The position numbers and the translations under genes are program-made. DNA of 19,241 nucleotides from an uncultured Oscillospiraceae bacterium (GTDB taxonomy: Bacteria > Bacillota > Clostridia > Oscillospirales > Ruminococcaceae). The notes below the pieces were generated by a model. It was not told the DNA's origin. It was given only the letters and a program-made list of their open reading frames with translations, and did no database searches. The stretch covers positions 1 to 19,241 of the forward strand of contig CAJTSP010000040.1 in the NCBI GenBank assembly GCA_910578965.1, given 5' to 3'. Positions 7,337 through 15,235 of this stretch are shown here, in pieces (position 1 is the stretch's first letter; every line of letters starts with the position of its first letter).

Positions 7337-9061
7337 TTACACCTCTTTCGGGAACCTCACCGTCACGCGGGTGTATTCCCCCAAAACGCTTTCCACCGCA
7401 AGGCCGTATTGCTTGCCGTAGGTAAGCTGCAGGCGCTTATGTACATTGGCCACCCCGATGCCGTTCATGGAGGAACGGTCGTGCTGGCGCTCGGCGGTGA
7501 GCAGGGTGGGCAGCACCTCGGGAGGGATGCCCGCGCCGTTGTCCTCCACACACAGCAGCAGGTCGCCGCCCTCCTCCCGGCCGGAAAGGGTGATGGCGCC
7601 GCACTCGCCGGTGGGCTCGATGCCGTGGAAGATGGCGTTTTCCACCAAGGGCTGAAGGGTAAGCTTAACAATGCGGTAGCCCAACAGCTCGGGCGGCACC
7701 TTATTGACAAATGCAAAGGTTTCCATATAGCGCACGCTCTGGATGGCGATGTAATCGTCCAGCAGGGCCAGCTCCTCCTTTAAAGGGATGCGGGCCTGGG
7801 TGCCCTTTGCAATGTTTTTGAGCAGGTTTACAAGGCTGCACAGCATGCTGGCGATGCCGGGGCATTTTTGGATCACCGCCATCCAGCGGATGGAGTCCAG
7901 CGTATTGTACAAAAAATGGGGGTTGACCTGGCTTTGCAAAAGGGCGATTTCGATGTTCTGCCGCTGCTGGTACATGCTCTCGGTTTCCTTGAGCAGGTGG
8001 TGGATGCTCATGGTCATCTCGTTGACCGTATGGCCGATCTCGCCAATCTCGTCCCGGGCGCGCTCGATCTCGGGGTCGTAAGAGAAATCGTTGGTGCTGA
8101 TGCGCTGCAGCCGGGCTTTGAGCCGCTGGATCGGCTTGGTAAAATATGCAGACAGCAAAAACGCCAGGACGACTGCCAGCAAAAAGCCGGTGAGAAGGAT
8201 CACAAGGGTCATATATAAGGTACGCAGCCGCTCCTGGTCCGGCTCGTCGGCCCGTGTGGCGATGCAGAGGGCCATCCCCCCGGCAGAGAGAGGGACGCTC
8301 TCCAGCTTCCACCGCCGGCCGCCGGCCAGCAGGGCCCCGCCCTGCAGCTCCTCGGGTGCAAGCCTCTGCGGCAGCCCGGCAGAGCACTCGCTCAAAAACC
8401 CGCCGTCCGGCCCAAGCAGAAAGACATTGTTGACCGCAGTATACGGCACGAGCAGGTCGGTAAAGATATCGAGGCCGAGCTCCAGATACGCAAACCCGCG
8501 CCCGGTTGGGATGCCATTATACCGCAGGGGGCAAAGCAGCGCAAAAACCAGGCGGCCCTTCTGGATAGATTCGCAGACGCCGGCCGTATAAGGGCTGGCA
8601 AAGCCGTTTTCGGCCGCCTGCCGCAGGATGTCCGAATCCAGGAGCGCCTGCGTGTCGGAAAGCCGGCCGTACTGCCGGCCGGACGCCTGGATCAGCCGGC
8701 CGTCGGCAGTCATGACCATAAACTTGTCCACATAGCTCTCGCCCGGGCAGGAACGCAGATATGCATTGAGGCGGGACTGCGCGCTAAGCATGGCCGAGGT
8801 AACCGGCACGCCATGGGTCATAGCCTCGCCGATTTCCCGGTCGTTGGCCGCCAGCAGGATCAGGGAGCAAAAGTCGGAGATATATTTGTCCATCTGCTCC
8901 TGCATGGTGGTGAGGTAAAGCCGCTGGATATGCGCGCTTTTTTCTTCTACAAGGTCGCTGAGATAGCCGTAGAGCACCAGCGAGCAGACAAGGCTCACCG
9001 ACAAAACGCAGGCCAGCGTGGCGGCAATCAATTTGAACTTGATGCTGTGCAGCCCCTTCAT
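7337..9061 (-). CDS. Membrane sensor histidine kinase, YesM-like
   Basis: I place the start at 9061 because GGGAGGGG lies 8 bases upstream and a transmembrane helix follows at once; an in-frame ATG at 9109 would add 16 residues but has no ribosome-binding site. The 574-residue protein has a first membrane helix (about 11-32), an extracytoplasmic sensor region (about 33-280, probably Cache-like), a second helix (about 283-306), a HAMP-type linker, a His-kinase domain with VNPHFLYNTLDS (phosphorylated H382) and a HATPase domain with VENAIFHG (473-480) and DNGAGIP (507-513). It likely senses an extracellular saccharide, directly or through the binding lipoprotein, and phosphorylates the adjacent regulator. 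It is the first gene of the left operon. Confidence 0.93.
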   Translation of the reverse strand: MKGLHSIKFKLIAATLACVLSVSLVCSLVLYGYLSDLVEEKSAHIQRLYLTTMQEQMDKYISDFCSLILLAANDREIGEAMTHGVPVTSAMLSAQSRLNAYLRSCPGESYVDKFMVMTADGRLIQASGRQYGRLSDTQALLDSDILRQAAENGFASPYTAGVCESIQKGRLVFALLCPLRYNGIPTGRGFAYLELGLDIFTDLLVPYTAVNNVFLLGPDGGFLSECSAGLPQRLAPEELQGGALLAGGRRWKLESVPLSAGGMALCIATRADEPDQERLRTLYMTLVILLTGFLLAVVLAFLLSAYFTKPIQRLKARLQRISTNDFSYDPEIERARDEIGEIGHTVNEMTMSIHHLLKETESMYQQRQNIEIALLQSQVNPHFLYNTLDSIRWMAVIQKCPGIASMLCSLVNLLKNIAKGTQARIPLKEELALLDDYIAIQSVRYMETFAFVNKVPPELLGYRIVKLTLQPLVENAIFHGIEPTGECGAITLSGREEGGDLLLCVEDNGAGIPPEVLPTLLTAERQHDRSSMNGIGVANVHKRLQLTYGKQYGLAVESVLGEYTRVTVRFPKEV

Positions 9062-9120
9062 GGCCGGCCCCTCCCCCAAAAGCACAGGAAAACAGGAAAA
9101 ATATAGCATTATTTTTTCTT

Positions 9121-9149
9121 ATGATACTGCATCCTGTGACAATCTTCAA
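9121..9149 (-). promoter_or_regulatory. Predicted promoter of the kinase-regulator-lyase-sulfatase operon
   Basis: On the minus strand TTGAAG (9149-9144) and TATCAT (9126-9121) are separated by 17 bases, with 4 of 6 and 5 of 6 consensus matches. Transcription would start near 9114, about 53 bases before the chosen kinase start. An extended -10-like TGCTATATT lies slightly closer to the gene but lacks a spaced -35. Confidence 0.55.
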
Positions 9150-9168
9150 TTCGGGAGGCGGCGTCCTG

Positions 9169-9220
9169 GTAAAATTTTACTCTTTTGAAAAATAGTATTA
9201 GTTTGGTTACAAAAGGTTGC
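9169..9220. promoter_or_regulatory. Candidate operator sites between divergent promoters
   Basis: A perfect 12-bp palindrome, GTAAAATTTTAC (9169-9180), lies between the two divergent -35 elements. Beside it are tandem hexamers GGTTAC (9205-9210) and GGTTGC (9215-9220), spaced exactly one helical turn apart, a pattern suited to an AraC-type double helix-turn-helix. The tandem site lies about 80-95 bases upstream of the predicted start of the importer operon. The sequences are seen; binding by the YesN-like regulator is inferred. Confidence 0.4.
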
Positions 9221-9262
9221 ATAACACACAAAAAAAATACCACACAATCCGGTTTTTCTGCG

Positions 9263-9292
9263 TTTACCCTCCAAAGATACGGCTGATATAAT
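9263..9292 (+). promoter_or_regulatory. Predicted promoter of the importer-catabolic operon
   Basis: A perfect -10 TATAAT (9287-9292) follows a weaker -35 TTTACC (9263-9268) at 18-base spacing. The weak -35 fits a promoter that needs an activator. The transcript leader of about 70 bases contains a small hairpin, GCGGC (9309-9313) with GCCGC (9319-9323), before the AAAGGAG ribosome-binding site (9353-9359). Confidence 0.7.
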
Positions 9293-9369
9293 AAAAGCAC
9301 AACAGCACGCGGCGCTAAGCCGCTGCAGCCAAAACCCGGCTTAAAGATTAACAAAGGAGAGAGATACCT

Positions 9370-10692
9370 ATGCGATTCAAACGGTTTACGGCAGTCTTCG
9401 TTGCCTGCATCCTGGCCTGCAGCCTGCTGGCCGGCTGCGGCGGCGGCGCTTCCTCGGCGCCCGCGGCCTCCACCCCGGCGGCGGGCTCTACCCCCTCCGG
9501 CGGCGATGCGGCCCCCGAGCAGGTAACCATCCAGGTAGCCACCTGGGACTACAGCTCCAACCCCAGCGTTTCGAACGCCGTTGCGGCCTTTGAGACCGCC
9601 CATCCCGAGATCAAGGTTGAGGTCATCGACATCCCCTCGGCCGACTACAACACCAAGCTGAGCGTGATGCTCAACGGCGGCGACGGCCTGGACGCCTTCT
9701 TCATCAAGGACGCCTCCAGCACCTTTGACCTGTACACCAAGGGCCAGTTGCTGGACCTGACCGATTACATCGCGGCCGACAACATCGACATGGCCGGTTA
9801 CAACGGCACCGACACCCCCTTTAACATTGAGGGCCGCCAGTACGGCATGCCGGTGCGTACCGACTACTATGTGCTGTACTATAACAAGGACATCTTTGAC
9901 GCCGCCAAGGTCGATTACCCCTCCAACGACATGACCTGGGACGAGTTTGAGGAGCTGGCCATCCAGCTTACCGGCGACGGCAAGTACGGCGCGCACTTCC
10001 ACACCTGGCAGGCCTGTGTGGAAAACTGGGGCGTGCAGGACGGCAAGAATACCATCATGGATTACGAGACCGGCTACGACTTCTTTAAGCCCTACTACGA
10101 CATGGCTGTCCGTTTGCAGGACGCCGGCGCCATCCAGGACTTTGGCGAGCTGCAGAGCGGCAACATCCATTACTCCGGCGCCTTTGCGTCGGGCAATGTC
10201 GCCATGATGCCCATGGGCACCTGGTACATCGCCACCATCGCCGAGTCGATGAAAAAGGGCGAGGCCAACCTGAGCGCCTGGGGCGTCGCTACCCTGCCTC
10301 ACCCGGCCGACGTGCCGGCCGGCTACACGGTGGGCGCCACCACTCCGCTGGTCATCAACCCCTCCTCGGCCAAGCAGGACGCCGCCTGGGAGTTTGTAAA
10401 GTTCATGTCCAGTGTGGACAGCGCGATGGAATACGCCAAGGTAGGTGCGATTCCCGGCCGCCTCAACGATGAGATTCTGGCCCAGATCGCCGCTTTGGAC
10501 GGCATGCCCGAGGGCCTGGCCGAGGCGCTGAAGGTTACCAACATCGTTCCCGACCGCCCGATTGTGGCCGACGTTACCGAGGTGAACGACATGCTGGGCC
10601 AGGAGCACAGCCTGATTATGCTGGGCGAGCTGAGCGTGGACGAGGGCCTGGCCGAGATGGCCGAACGCGCGGGCGAGATCCTGGGCAAATAA
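9370..10692 (+). CDS. Extracellular sugar-binding lipoprotein of a CUT1 ABC importer
   Basis: The 440-residue protein starts with a lipoprotein signal peptide: a basic N-terminus (MRFKRF), a hydrophobic core and the lipobox LLAGC with lipidated Cys23. A Gly/Ser/Ala/Pro-rich tether (about 24-54) follows, then an SBP_bac_1-type carbohydrate-binding fold containing ATWDYSSNPSVSNAV and EVIDIPSADYNTKL. It should be anchored outside the membrane, capture an oligosaccharide and deliver it to the two permeases downstream. The start follows AAAGGAG at 10-base spacing. It is first in its operon and separated from the permeases by a strong terminator, consistent with higher expression of the binding protein. 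The ligand is inferred from the neighbouring lyases and sulfatases. Confidence 0.95.
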   Translation: MRFKRFTAVFVACILACSLLAGCGGGASSAPAASTPAAGSTPSGGDAAPEQVTIQVATWDYSSNPSVSNAVAAFETAHPEIKVEVIDIPSADYNTKLSVMLNGGDGLDAFFIKDASSTFDLYTKGQLLDLTDYIAADNIDMAGYNGTDTPFNIEGRQYGMPVRTDYYVLYYNKDIFDAAKVDYPSNDMTWDEFEELAIQLTGDGKYGAHFHTWQACVENWGVQDGKNTIMDYETGYDFFKPYYDMAVRLQDAGAIQDFGELQSGNIHYSGAFASGNVAMMPMGTWYIATIAESMKKGEANLSAWGVATLPHPADVPAGYTVGATTPLVINPSSAKQDAAWEFVKFMSSVDSAMEYAKVGAIPGRLNDEILAQIAALDGMPEGLAEALKVTNIVPDRPIVADVTEVNDMLGQEHSLIMLGELSVDEGLAEMAERAGEILGK

Positions 10693-10739
10693 GCACCTCT
10701 TGCGTACCATACGCGGCAATGCCGGAATTTGATCCGAAT

Positions 10740-10776
10740 GGGGGCGGGGCAGACAAAGCTGCCCCGCCCCCTTTTT
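10740..10776 (+). terminator. Intrinsic terminator between binding protein and permeases
   Basis: GGGGGCGGGGCAG (10740-10752) pairs perfectly with CTGCCCCGCCCCC (10759-10771), with a 6-nt loop and five T directly after (10772-10776). Because the permease and enzyme genes downstream lack an obvious promoter of their own, this is probably a partial terminator that sets a high ratio of binding protein to the rest. Confidence 0.85.
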
Positions 10777-10826
10777 ACGGCGCTCCCCTTTGGAGGAACC
10801 GCATTTTTTGAAAGGAGAAAACGCGC

Positions 10827-11747
10827 ATGAATGAAACCGCAAAAGCGCCCGCGCGGCGCGGTATGGCGCTTAAAACAAGGAACGCGCTGGTGGGCATCTC
10901 ATTTATCCTGCCAAACTTTATCGGGTTTTTGGTGTTTGTGCTGATCCCGGTGGTGTTTTCGTTTGTGCTGGCCTTTATGGACTGGGACGGCTTTAACGCC
11001 ATGACCTTTGCCGGCTTTGAAAATTTTGTGGAGATTTTTAAGGACCGAATCTTCCGCCAGTCGCTCAGCCAGACCTTTATCTACACCTTTTTCAACGTGC
11101 TGATCAGCGCGGCGGCCGCGCTGGGGCTGGCCATTATCCTCAACGCCAAGCTGCGCGGCACCACCTTTTTCCGCAGCGCCATCTTTTTTCCGTATGTGGC
11201 GTCGGTGGTGGCGGTGGGCGCCGTGTGGAAGGCCATGTTTATGCGCAACGGCGGCCCCATCAACCTCTTTTTGCAGTTTGTGGGCGTTGCCGAGGAGCAT
11301 CTGCCCGGCTGGCTCTCCTCTACCGACTGGGCGCTGGCGGGGGTCATTGTTGTAAGCATCTGGAAAAACATGGGCTATTTTATGGTAATCTACCTGGCCG
11401 CCATGCAGAACATCCCCGCCACCCTCTATGAGGCCGCCGAGATCGACGGCGCGCGCAAGTGGCAGCAGTTTTGGCGCATCACCTTCCCGATGCTGACCCC
11501 CAGCCATTTTTTTGTGCTGATGATGCTCACCATCAACAGCTTCAAAACCTTTGACCTTATTTTTGCCCTCACCGAGGGCGGCCCCGGCACGGCTACTACC
11601 CTTTTGAGCATGTACATTTACAAGGAATCGTTCGCCTATTGGCATTACGGCAAGGCCAGCGCCGCGGCAATGATCCTGTTTTTGATCGTGGGCACCATTA
11701 CGATTTTGCAGTTCAGGGTCGAAAAGAAATTCGACGACTTCATGTAA
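10827..11747 (+). CDS. CUT1 ABC sugar importer permease, UgpA/LplB-like
   Basis: The 306-residue membrane protein has about six transmembrane helices and the binding-protein-dependent transport motif EAAEIDGA (202-209), where the ATPase docks. The first helix is at about 22-50 (LVGISFILPNFIGFLVFVLI). It pairs with the next gene to form the channel for the imported oligosaccharide. An AAAGGAG ribosome-binding site lies about 10 bases upstream. No ATP-binding subunit is encoded in the locus, as is common when a shared MsmX-like ATPase serves several importers. Confidence 0.95.
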   Translation: MNETAKAPARRGMALKTRNALVGISFILPNFIGFLVFVLIPVVFSFVLAFMDWDGFNAMTFAGFENFVEIFKDRIFRQSLSQTFIYTFFNVLISAAAALGLAIILNAKLRGTTFFRSAIFFPYVASVVAVGAVWKAMFMRNGGPINLFLQFVGVAEEHLPGWLSSTDWALAGVIVVSIWKNMGYFMVIYLAAMQNIPATLYEAAEIDGARKWQQFWRITFPMLTPSHFFVLMMLTINSFKTFDLIFALTEGGPGTATTLLSMYIYKESFAYWHYGKASAAAMILFLIVGTITILQFRVEKKFDDFM

Positions 11748-11765
11748 GGGGAGGAGGCAGAATTT

Positions 11766-12596
11766 ATGGTTCAAAAGAACAACAAGGCGGCCCGCGCGGC
11801 CCAGTACATCCTGCTGGTTGTGCTGACCATAACCACCCTGCTGCCGCTGATCTGGATGCTTTCGGCCTCGCTCAAGCTTTCAACCGAGGTGTTTACCAGC
11901 CCCATCCGGTGGATTCCCGAGACCTTCCACTGGGAAAACTATGCTCAGATCTGGCAAAAGGTGGATTTTGGCCGCTTTACCTGGAACAGCGCCAAGCTGA
12001 CCGTGCTGGTAACCCTCATCCAACTGCTTACCTGCAGCTTTGCCGCTTATGGCTTTACCAAGTGCAGGTTCCCCGGGCGGGACACCCTGTTTTTGGGGTA
12101 TGTGGCCACCATCGCCATTCCCTGGCAGATTTTTATGCTGCCCCAGTACCTAATGATGAACAAGATGCACCTGGTGGATTCGCACCTGGGCTATGTGCTG
12201 CTCTCAAGCTTTGCGGCCTTTGGCGTGTTTTTGCTGCGGCAGTTCTTTTTGGGCATCCCCAACGAGCTGCTGGAGGCCGCCCGCATCGACGGCCTTTCGG
12301 AGTACGGCATCTATTTCCGCATTGTGCTGCCGCTGGCAAAGCCGGCCATGGCCACCCTTGCCATTTTTACTTTTGTAAACGTATGGAACGACTTTATGGG
12401 CCCCATGATCTACTTTAACACCGAGAGCAACAAAACCGTCCCGTTGGGCATCCGCATGTTCGTGGGCCAATATTCCACCGATTACCAGCTTATCATGGCC
12501 GCGAGCGTATTGAGCCTGATCCCGGTACTGGTGATGTACATCTTCTGCCAGAAATACTTTGTGCAGGGCGTTGCGACCAGCGGCCTGAAGGGCTGA
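11766..12596 (+). CDS. CUT1 ABC sugar importer permease, UgpE/YtcP-like
   Basis: The 276-residue protein is the second channel subunit. It has about six membrane helices, the first at about 12-33, and the ATPase-docking motif EAARIDG (170-176) followed by FRIVLPLAKP. It lies 18 bases after the first permease behind a strong AGGAGG (11752-11757). The C-terminus ending VQGVATSGLKG is typical for this subunit type. The first permease and this one should form a heterodimer. Confidence 0.95.
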   Translation: MVQKNNKAARAAQYILLVVLTITTLLPLIWMLSASLKLSTEVFTSPIRWIPETFHWENYAQIWQKVDFGRFTWNSAKLTVLVTLIQLLTCSFAAYGFTKCRFPGRDTLFLGYVATIAIPWQIFMLPQYLMMNKMHLVDSHLGYVLLSSFAAFGVFLLRQFFLGIPNELLEAARIDGLSEYGIYFRIVLPLAKPAMATLAIFTFVNVWNDFMGPMIYFNTESNKTVPLGIRMFVGQYSTDYQLIMAASVLSLIPVLVMYIFCQKYFVQGVATSGLKG

Positions 12597-12612
12597 GGCC
12601 TGGGGTGCGGCT

Positions 12613-14019
12613 ATGGCAAAGAAAAACCTCTTGTTTGTATTTGCGGACCAATGGCGGCGCATGGCGCTGGGCTGCATGGGGCAGGACCCGGTGCAGACCC
12701 CTTGCATGGACGCCTTTGCCGCCCGCTCGATGCTCTGCACCGATGCAGTGAGCAGCTTCCCGCTTTGCTCGCCCCACCGCGCCAGCCTGCTCACCGGCCG
12801 CTGGCCCCAAACCACCGGCATGTTTACCAACTGCAAGCCGGGGCTATCGGTGCGGCTGCGGGACGACGAGGTCTGCATCCCCGAGGTGGCAAAGCAGCAC
12901 GGCTACCGCACCGCCTACATCGGCAAATGGCACCTGGACGAGCCGGAGATCAACCACAGCCCGGCCCCGGCCTCCGGCGCGCGGGACTGGGACGCCTACA
13001 CCCCGCCCGGGGTGCGCCGGCACGGGTTTGATACCTGGTACGCCTACAACACCTGCGACACCCACCTGACCCCCCACTACTGGGCCGACAGCCCCGAAAA
13101 GATCGAGGTAAACGAGTGGTCGCCGGTGCACGAGACCGACATGGCCATCCGGTACTTAGAGCAGGCGGACAAGAACGCCCCCTTTATGCTCTTTGTCTCC
13201 TGGAACCCGCCCCACAGCCCCTACCGGTATGTGCCGCAAAAATACCTGGAACGGTATAAAGGCCTTGCCTTCCCGGTGCGGGGCAACGTGCAGGCCGAGG
13301 CCCCCCGCTACCACACCCCCGAGAGCTGTACCATGACCAGCGGCGACCTGGAACAGGCCACCCGGGAGTATTTTGCGGCGGTAACCGGCCTGGACGAGCA
13401 GTTTGGCCGGCTGATGCAGGCGGTAAAGCGGCTGGGGCTCGAGGAGGATACCCTGATTGTGCTCACGGCCGACCACGGCGACATGATGGGCAGCCACGGC
13501 CTGATGGCAAAGCACGTGTGGTATGAGGAATCCATCGGCATCCCGCTGGTTATAGGCGGGGCGGGCATGCCGGCCGGTCGCTGCGGGCAGGTGCTCGGCA
13601 GCGCCGACCTTGCCCCCACCCTGCTGGAGCTGCTGGGGCTGCCGGTGCCGGGTACTATGGAGGGGGTCAGCGCGGCAAGCGCCGTTTTGCAGGGCAGCAG
13701 CGGCGAGGGCAGCTTTACCTACCTGTACGCCTGCCCGGGCGGTCCCGGCCTGCTGGGCCCCTTAAAGGAGGCCGGCATCGACCCCAAGAGCGTAGGCTGG
13801 CGAGGGGTGCGGGACAAGCGCTACACCTATGTTGTGGACGCGGGTTACACCCCCGGCGCGCCGCTGCGCCGGCTGCTGTACGACCTCGCGGCCGACCCGC
13901 TGCAAAAATCCCCGCTCGAGCTGGCCTCGGCGGCGGGGCATCCTGCCGCCCGGCTGGCCGAGGAGCGGCTGCGCGGCTGGCTGCAAAAAGAGGGCGACCC
14001 GTTTTTGCAGCGGCTGTAA
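12613..14019 (+). CDS. Second Cys-type S1 family sulfatase, cytoplasmic
   Basis: The 468-residue protein has the sulfatase signature CSPHR with TG at +9, giving catalytic C52 for formylglycine conversion. Other motifs are ADQW (11-14), where Gln replaces the second Asp of the usual pair, GKWHLD (104-109), NPPHSPY (198-204), ADHGDMMGSHG (286-296) and K300. No signal peptide is present. It differs clearly from the left-operon sulfatase, suggesting a different sulfate position or sugar. It starts 16 bases after the permease with only a weak GGGGTG ahead, so translation may be coupled. Phosphonate- or phosphate-ester hydrolysis is possible in this superfamily, but the Cys signature and the lyase/GH88 context favour a sulfatase. 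Confidence 0.92.
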   Translation: MAKKNLLFVFADQWRRMALGCMGQDPVQTPCMDAFAARSMLCTDAVSSFPLCSPHRASLLTGRWPQTTGMFTNCKPGLSVRLRDDEVCIPEVAKQHGYRTAYIGKWHLDEPEINHSPAPASGARDWDAYTPPGVRRHGFDTWYAYNTCDTHLTPHYWADSPEKIEVNEWSPVHETDMAIRYLEQADKNAPFMLFVSWNPPHSPYRYVPQKYLERYKGLAFPVRGNVQAEAPRYHTPESCTMTSGDLEQATREYFAAVTGLDEQFGRLMQAVKRLGLEEDTLIVLTADHGDMMGSHGLMAKHVWYEESIGIPLVIGGAGMPAGRCGQVLGSADLAPTLLELLGLPVPGTMEGVSAASAVLQGSSGEGSFTYLYACPGGPGLLGPLKEAGIDPKSVGWRGVRDKRYTYVVDAGYTPGAPLRRLLYDLAADPLQKSPLELASAAGHPAARLAEERLRGWLQKEGDPFLQRL

Positions 14020-14059
14020 AAAGCCGCCCCTTAAAACCAATCGAGGAGGGAAGCGCACT

Positions 14060-15127
14060 ATGAACCGCAACGCCGCCGACCTTGGCGCGTATTTCCTGCC
14101 GGCCCCTGTACACGGCGGCTTCGCCATGGAGGGATATTGGGTGTGGTGCGGCAGCGTGGCAAAGGGCGAGGACGGAAACTACCACATGTTTGCCTCCCGC
14201 TGGAAAAAGAGCCTGCCCTTCCATCCGGGATGGGGGGTGGCCAGCGAGATTGTACGGGCGGTAAGCCCCACTCCCGAGGGCCCCTACCGGTTTGCCGAGG
14301 TGGTGCTGGGGCCGCGGGGCGCAGGCTGGTGGGACGGCCGCTCCGCCCATAACCCCGTAATCCAAAAATGCGGCGACACCTATCTGCTCTTTTACATCGG
14401 CACAACCTTCCCCTACCCGGATGTGCCAGAGGACGGCAGCCTCACCCATGACAGCTATCAATGGCTCTGCGCCCGGGCGCACAAGAGGATCGGCATTGCC
14501 ACAGCCAAAAGCATCCTTGGCCCCTGGCAGCGGCCCGGCCGCCCCGCCCTGGACGTGCGGCCGGGATATTTTGACGATTTCCTCGTTTCAAACCCGGCCC
14601 CCTGCCTGCACGAGGACGGCAGTTGCCTGCTGATCTATAAAACCCGCACCTACCGCAAGCCCCCGTATACCGGCTGCACTGGCAACGGGATGTTCAGCGG
14701 CATGAAGCTGGGCGCGGCCTGGGCCGGCCACTGGTCCGGGCCGTTCCGCCGGCTGGCCGACCGGCCCCTGTTTGAGGGCGACGGGACCGAAGGCATCGTG
14801 GAGGACCCCTTTGTGTGGAAAACCGACGGCGGCTACGCCATGATTGCCAAAGACTGGGACGGCGCTTACACCGGCGACGCCGGCTCGGCCGTATACGCGC
14901 GCAGCACAAATGGAGTGGACTGGAAGGTATCCCCGGAGCCGGCGTTTTCCCGCGATGTGCTTTGGGATGACGGCGTAACGCGCCGGATGGGCAACCTCGA
15001 CCGGCCCTTTTTGCTCTTTGACGAAGCGGGCAACGCCACCCACCTGTTTGCCGCCACCAACGACGGCAGCGAGGCGGGCTTTAAGACCATGACCCGCAGT
15101 TGGAACCTCTGTATCCCGCTGCGATAA
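14060..15127 (+). CDS. Putative five-bladed beta-propeller glycoside hydrolase, uncharacterised
   Basis: The 355-residue protein looks like the five-bladed beta-propeller hydrolases related to GH43/GH32-type folds, but I cannot assign a CAZy family. Repeated blade-like motifs contain acidic residues that could be catalytic: WWDGRSAHNPV (90-100, D92), SNPAPCLHEDGS (177-188), IVEDPFVWKTDGG (246-258, E248 or D249) and GNLDRPFLLF (311-320, D314). No signal peptide is present. The ATG at 14060 is chosen because GAGGAGGG lies 9 bases upstream; an in-frame extension back to 13829 would overlap the sulfatase gene and is rejected. Its place between a sulfatase and GH88 suggests it trims an oligosaccharide product. 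Substrate and activity are unknown. Confidence 0.8.
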   Translation: MNRNAADLGAYFLPAPVHGGFAMEGYWVWCGSVAKGEDGNYHMFASRWKKSLPFHPGWGVASEIVRAVSPTPEGPYRFAEVVLGPRGAGWWDGRSAHNPVIQKCGDTYLLFYIGTTFPYPDVPEDGSLTHDSYQWLCARAHKRIGIATAKSILGPWQRPGRPALDVRPGYFDDFLVSNPAPCLHEDGSCLLIYKTRTYRKPPYTGCTGNGMFSGMKLGAAWAGHWSGPFRRLADRPLFEGDGTEGIVEDPFVWKTDGGYAMIAKDWDGAYTGDAGSAVYARSTNGVDWKVSPEPAFSRDVLWDDGVTRRMGNLDRPFLLFDEAGNATHLFAATNDGSEAGFKTMTRSWNLCIPLR

Positions 15128-15160
15128 CAGCCGGCGGGATCACGCCGAAAAATTGATGCC

Positions 15161-15208
15161 GCCCCCAAAACCTGCTTTAACGCTTTATGCCGGGCGGGCT
15201 TTGGGGGC
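15161..15208 (+). repeat. Inverted repeat in the gap before GH88
   Basis: GCCCCCAAA (15161-15169) is complementary to TTTGGGGGC (15200-15208), with a 30-base loop, in the 108-base gap between the beta-propeller and GH88 genes. No T-run follows, so it is more likely a processing or stability element than a terminator. Function is unknown. Confidence 0.4.
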
Positions 15209-15235
15209 AAGCCCTCGGGAAAGGATGGGAACACG

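Noticed and set aside
9062..9109. Upstream ATG that would lengthen the histidine kinase by 16 residues
   Set aside because: No ribosome-binding site precedes it, and the downstream ATG at 9061 has a strong one at good spacing followed directly by the first membrane helix.
9109..10842. 577-codon open frame on the minus strand opposite the binding-protein gene
   Set aside because: It is antisense to a clear lipoprotein gene, is Gly/Val/His-rich without a recognisable domain and spans the divergent control region. High-GC codon use on the plus strand explains it.
13829..14059. In-frame N-terminal extension of the beta-propeller gene
   Set aside because: It would overlap the sulfatase gene by nearly 200 bases, is Arg/Pro-rich, and the ATG at 14060 has a strong GAGGAGGG site.
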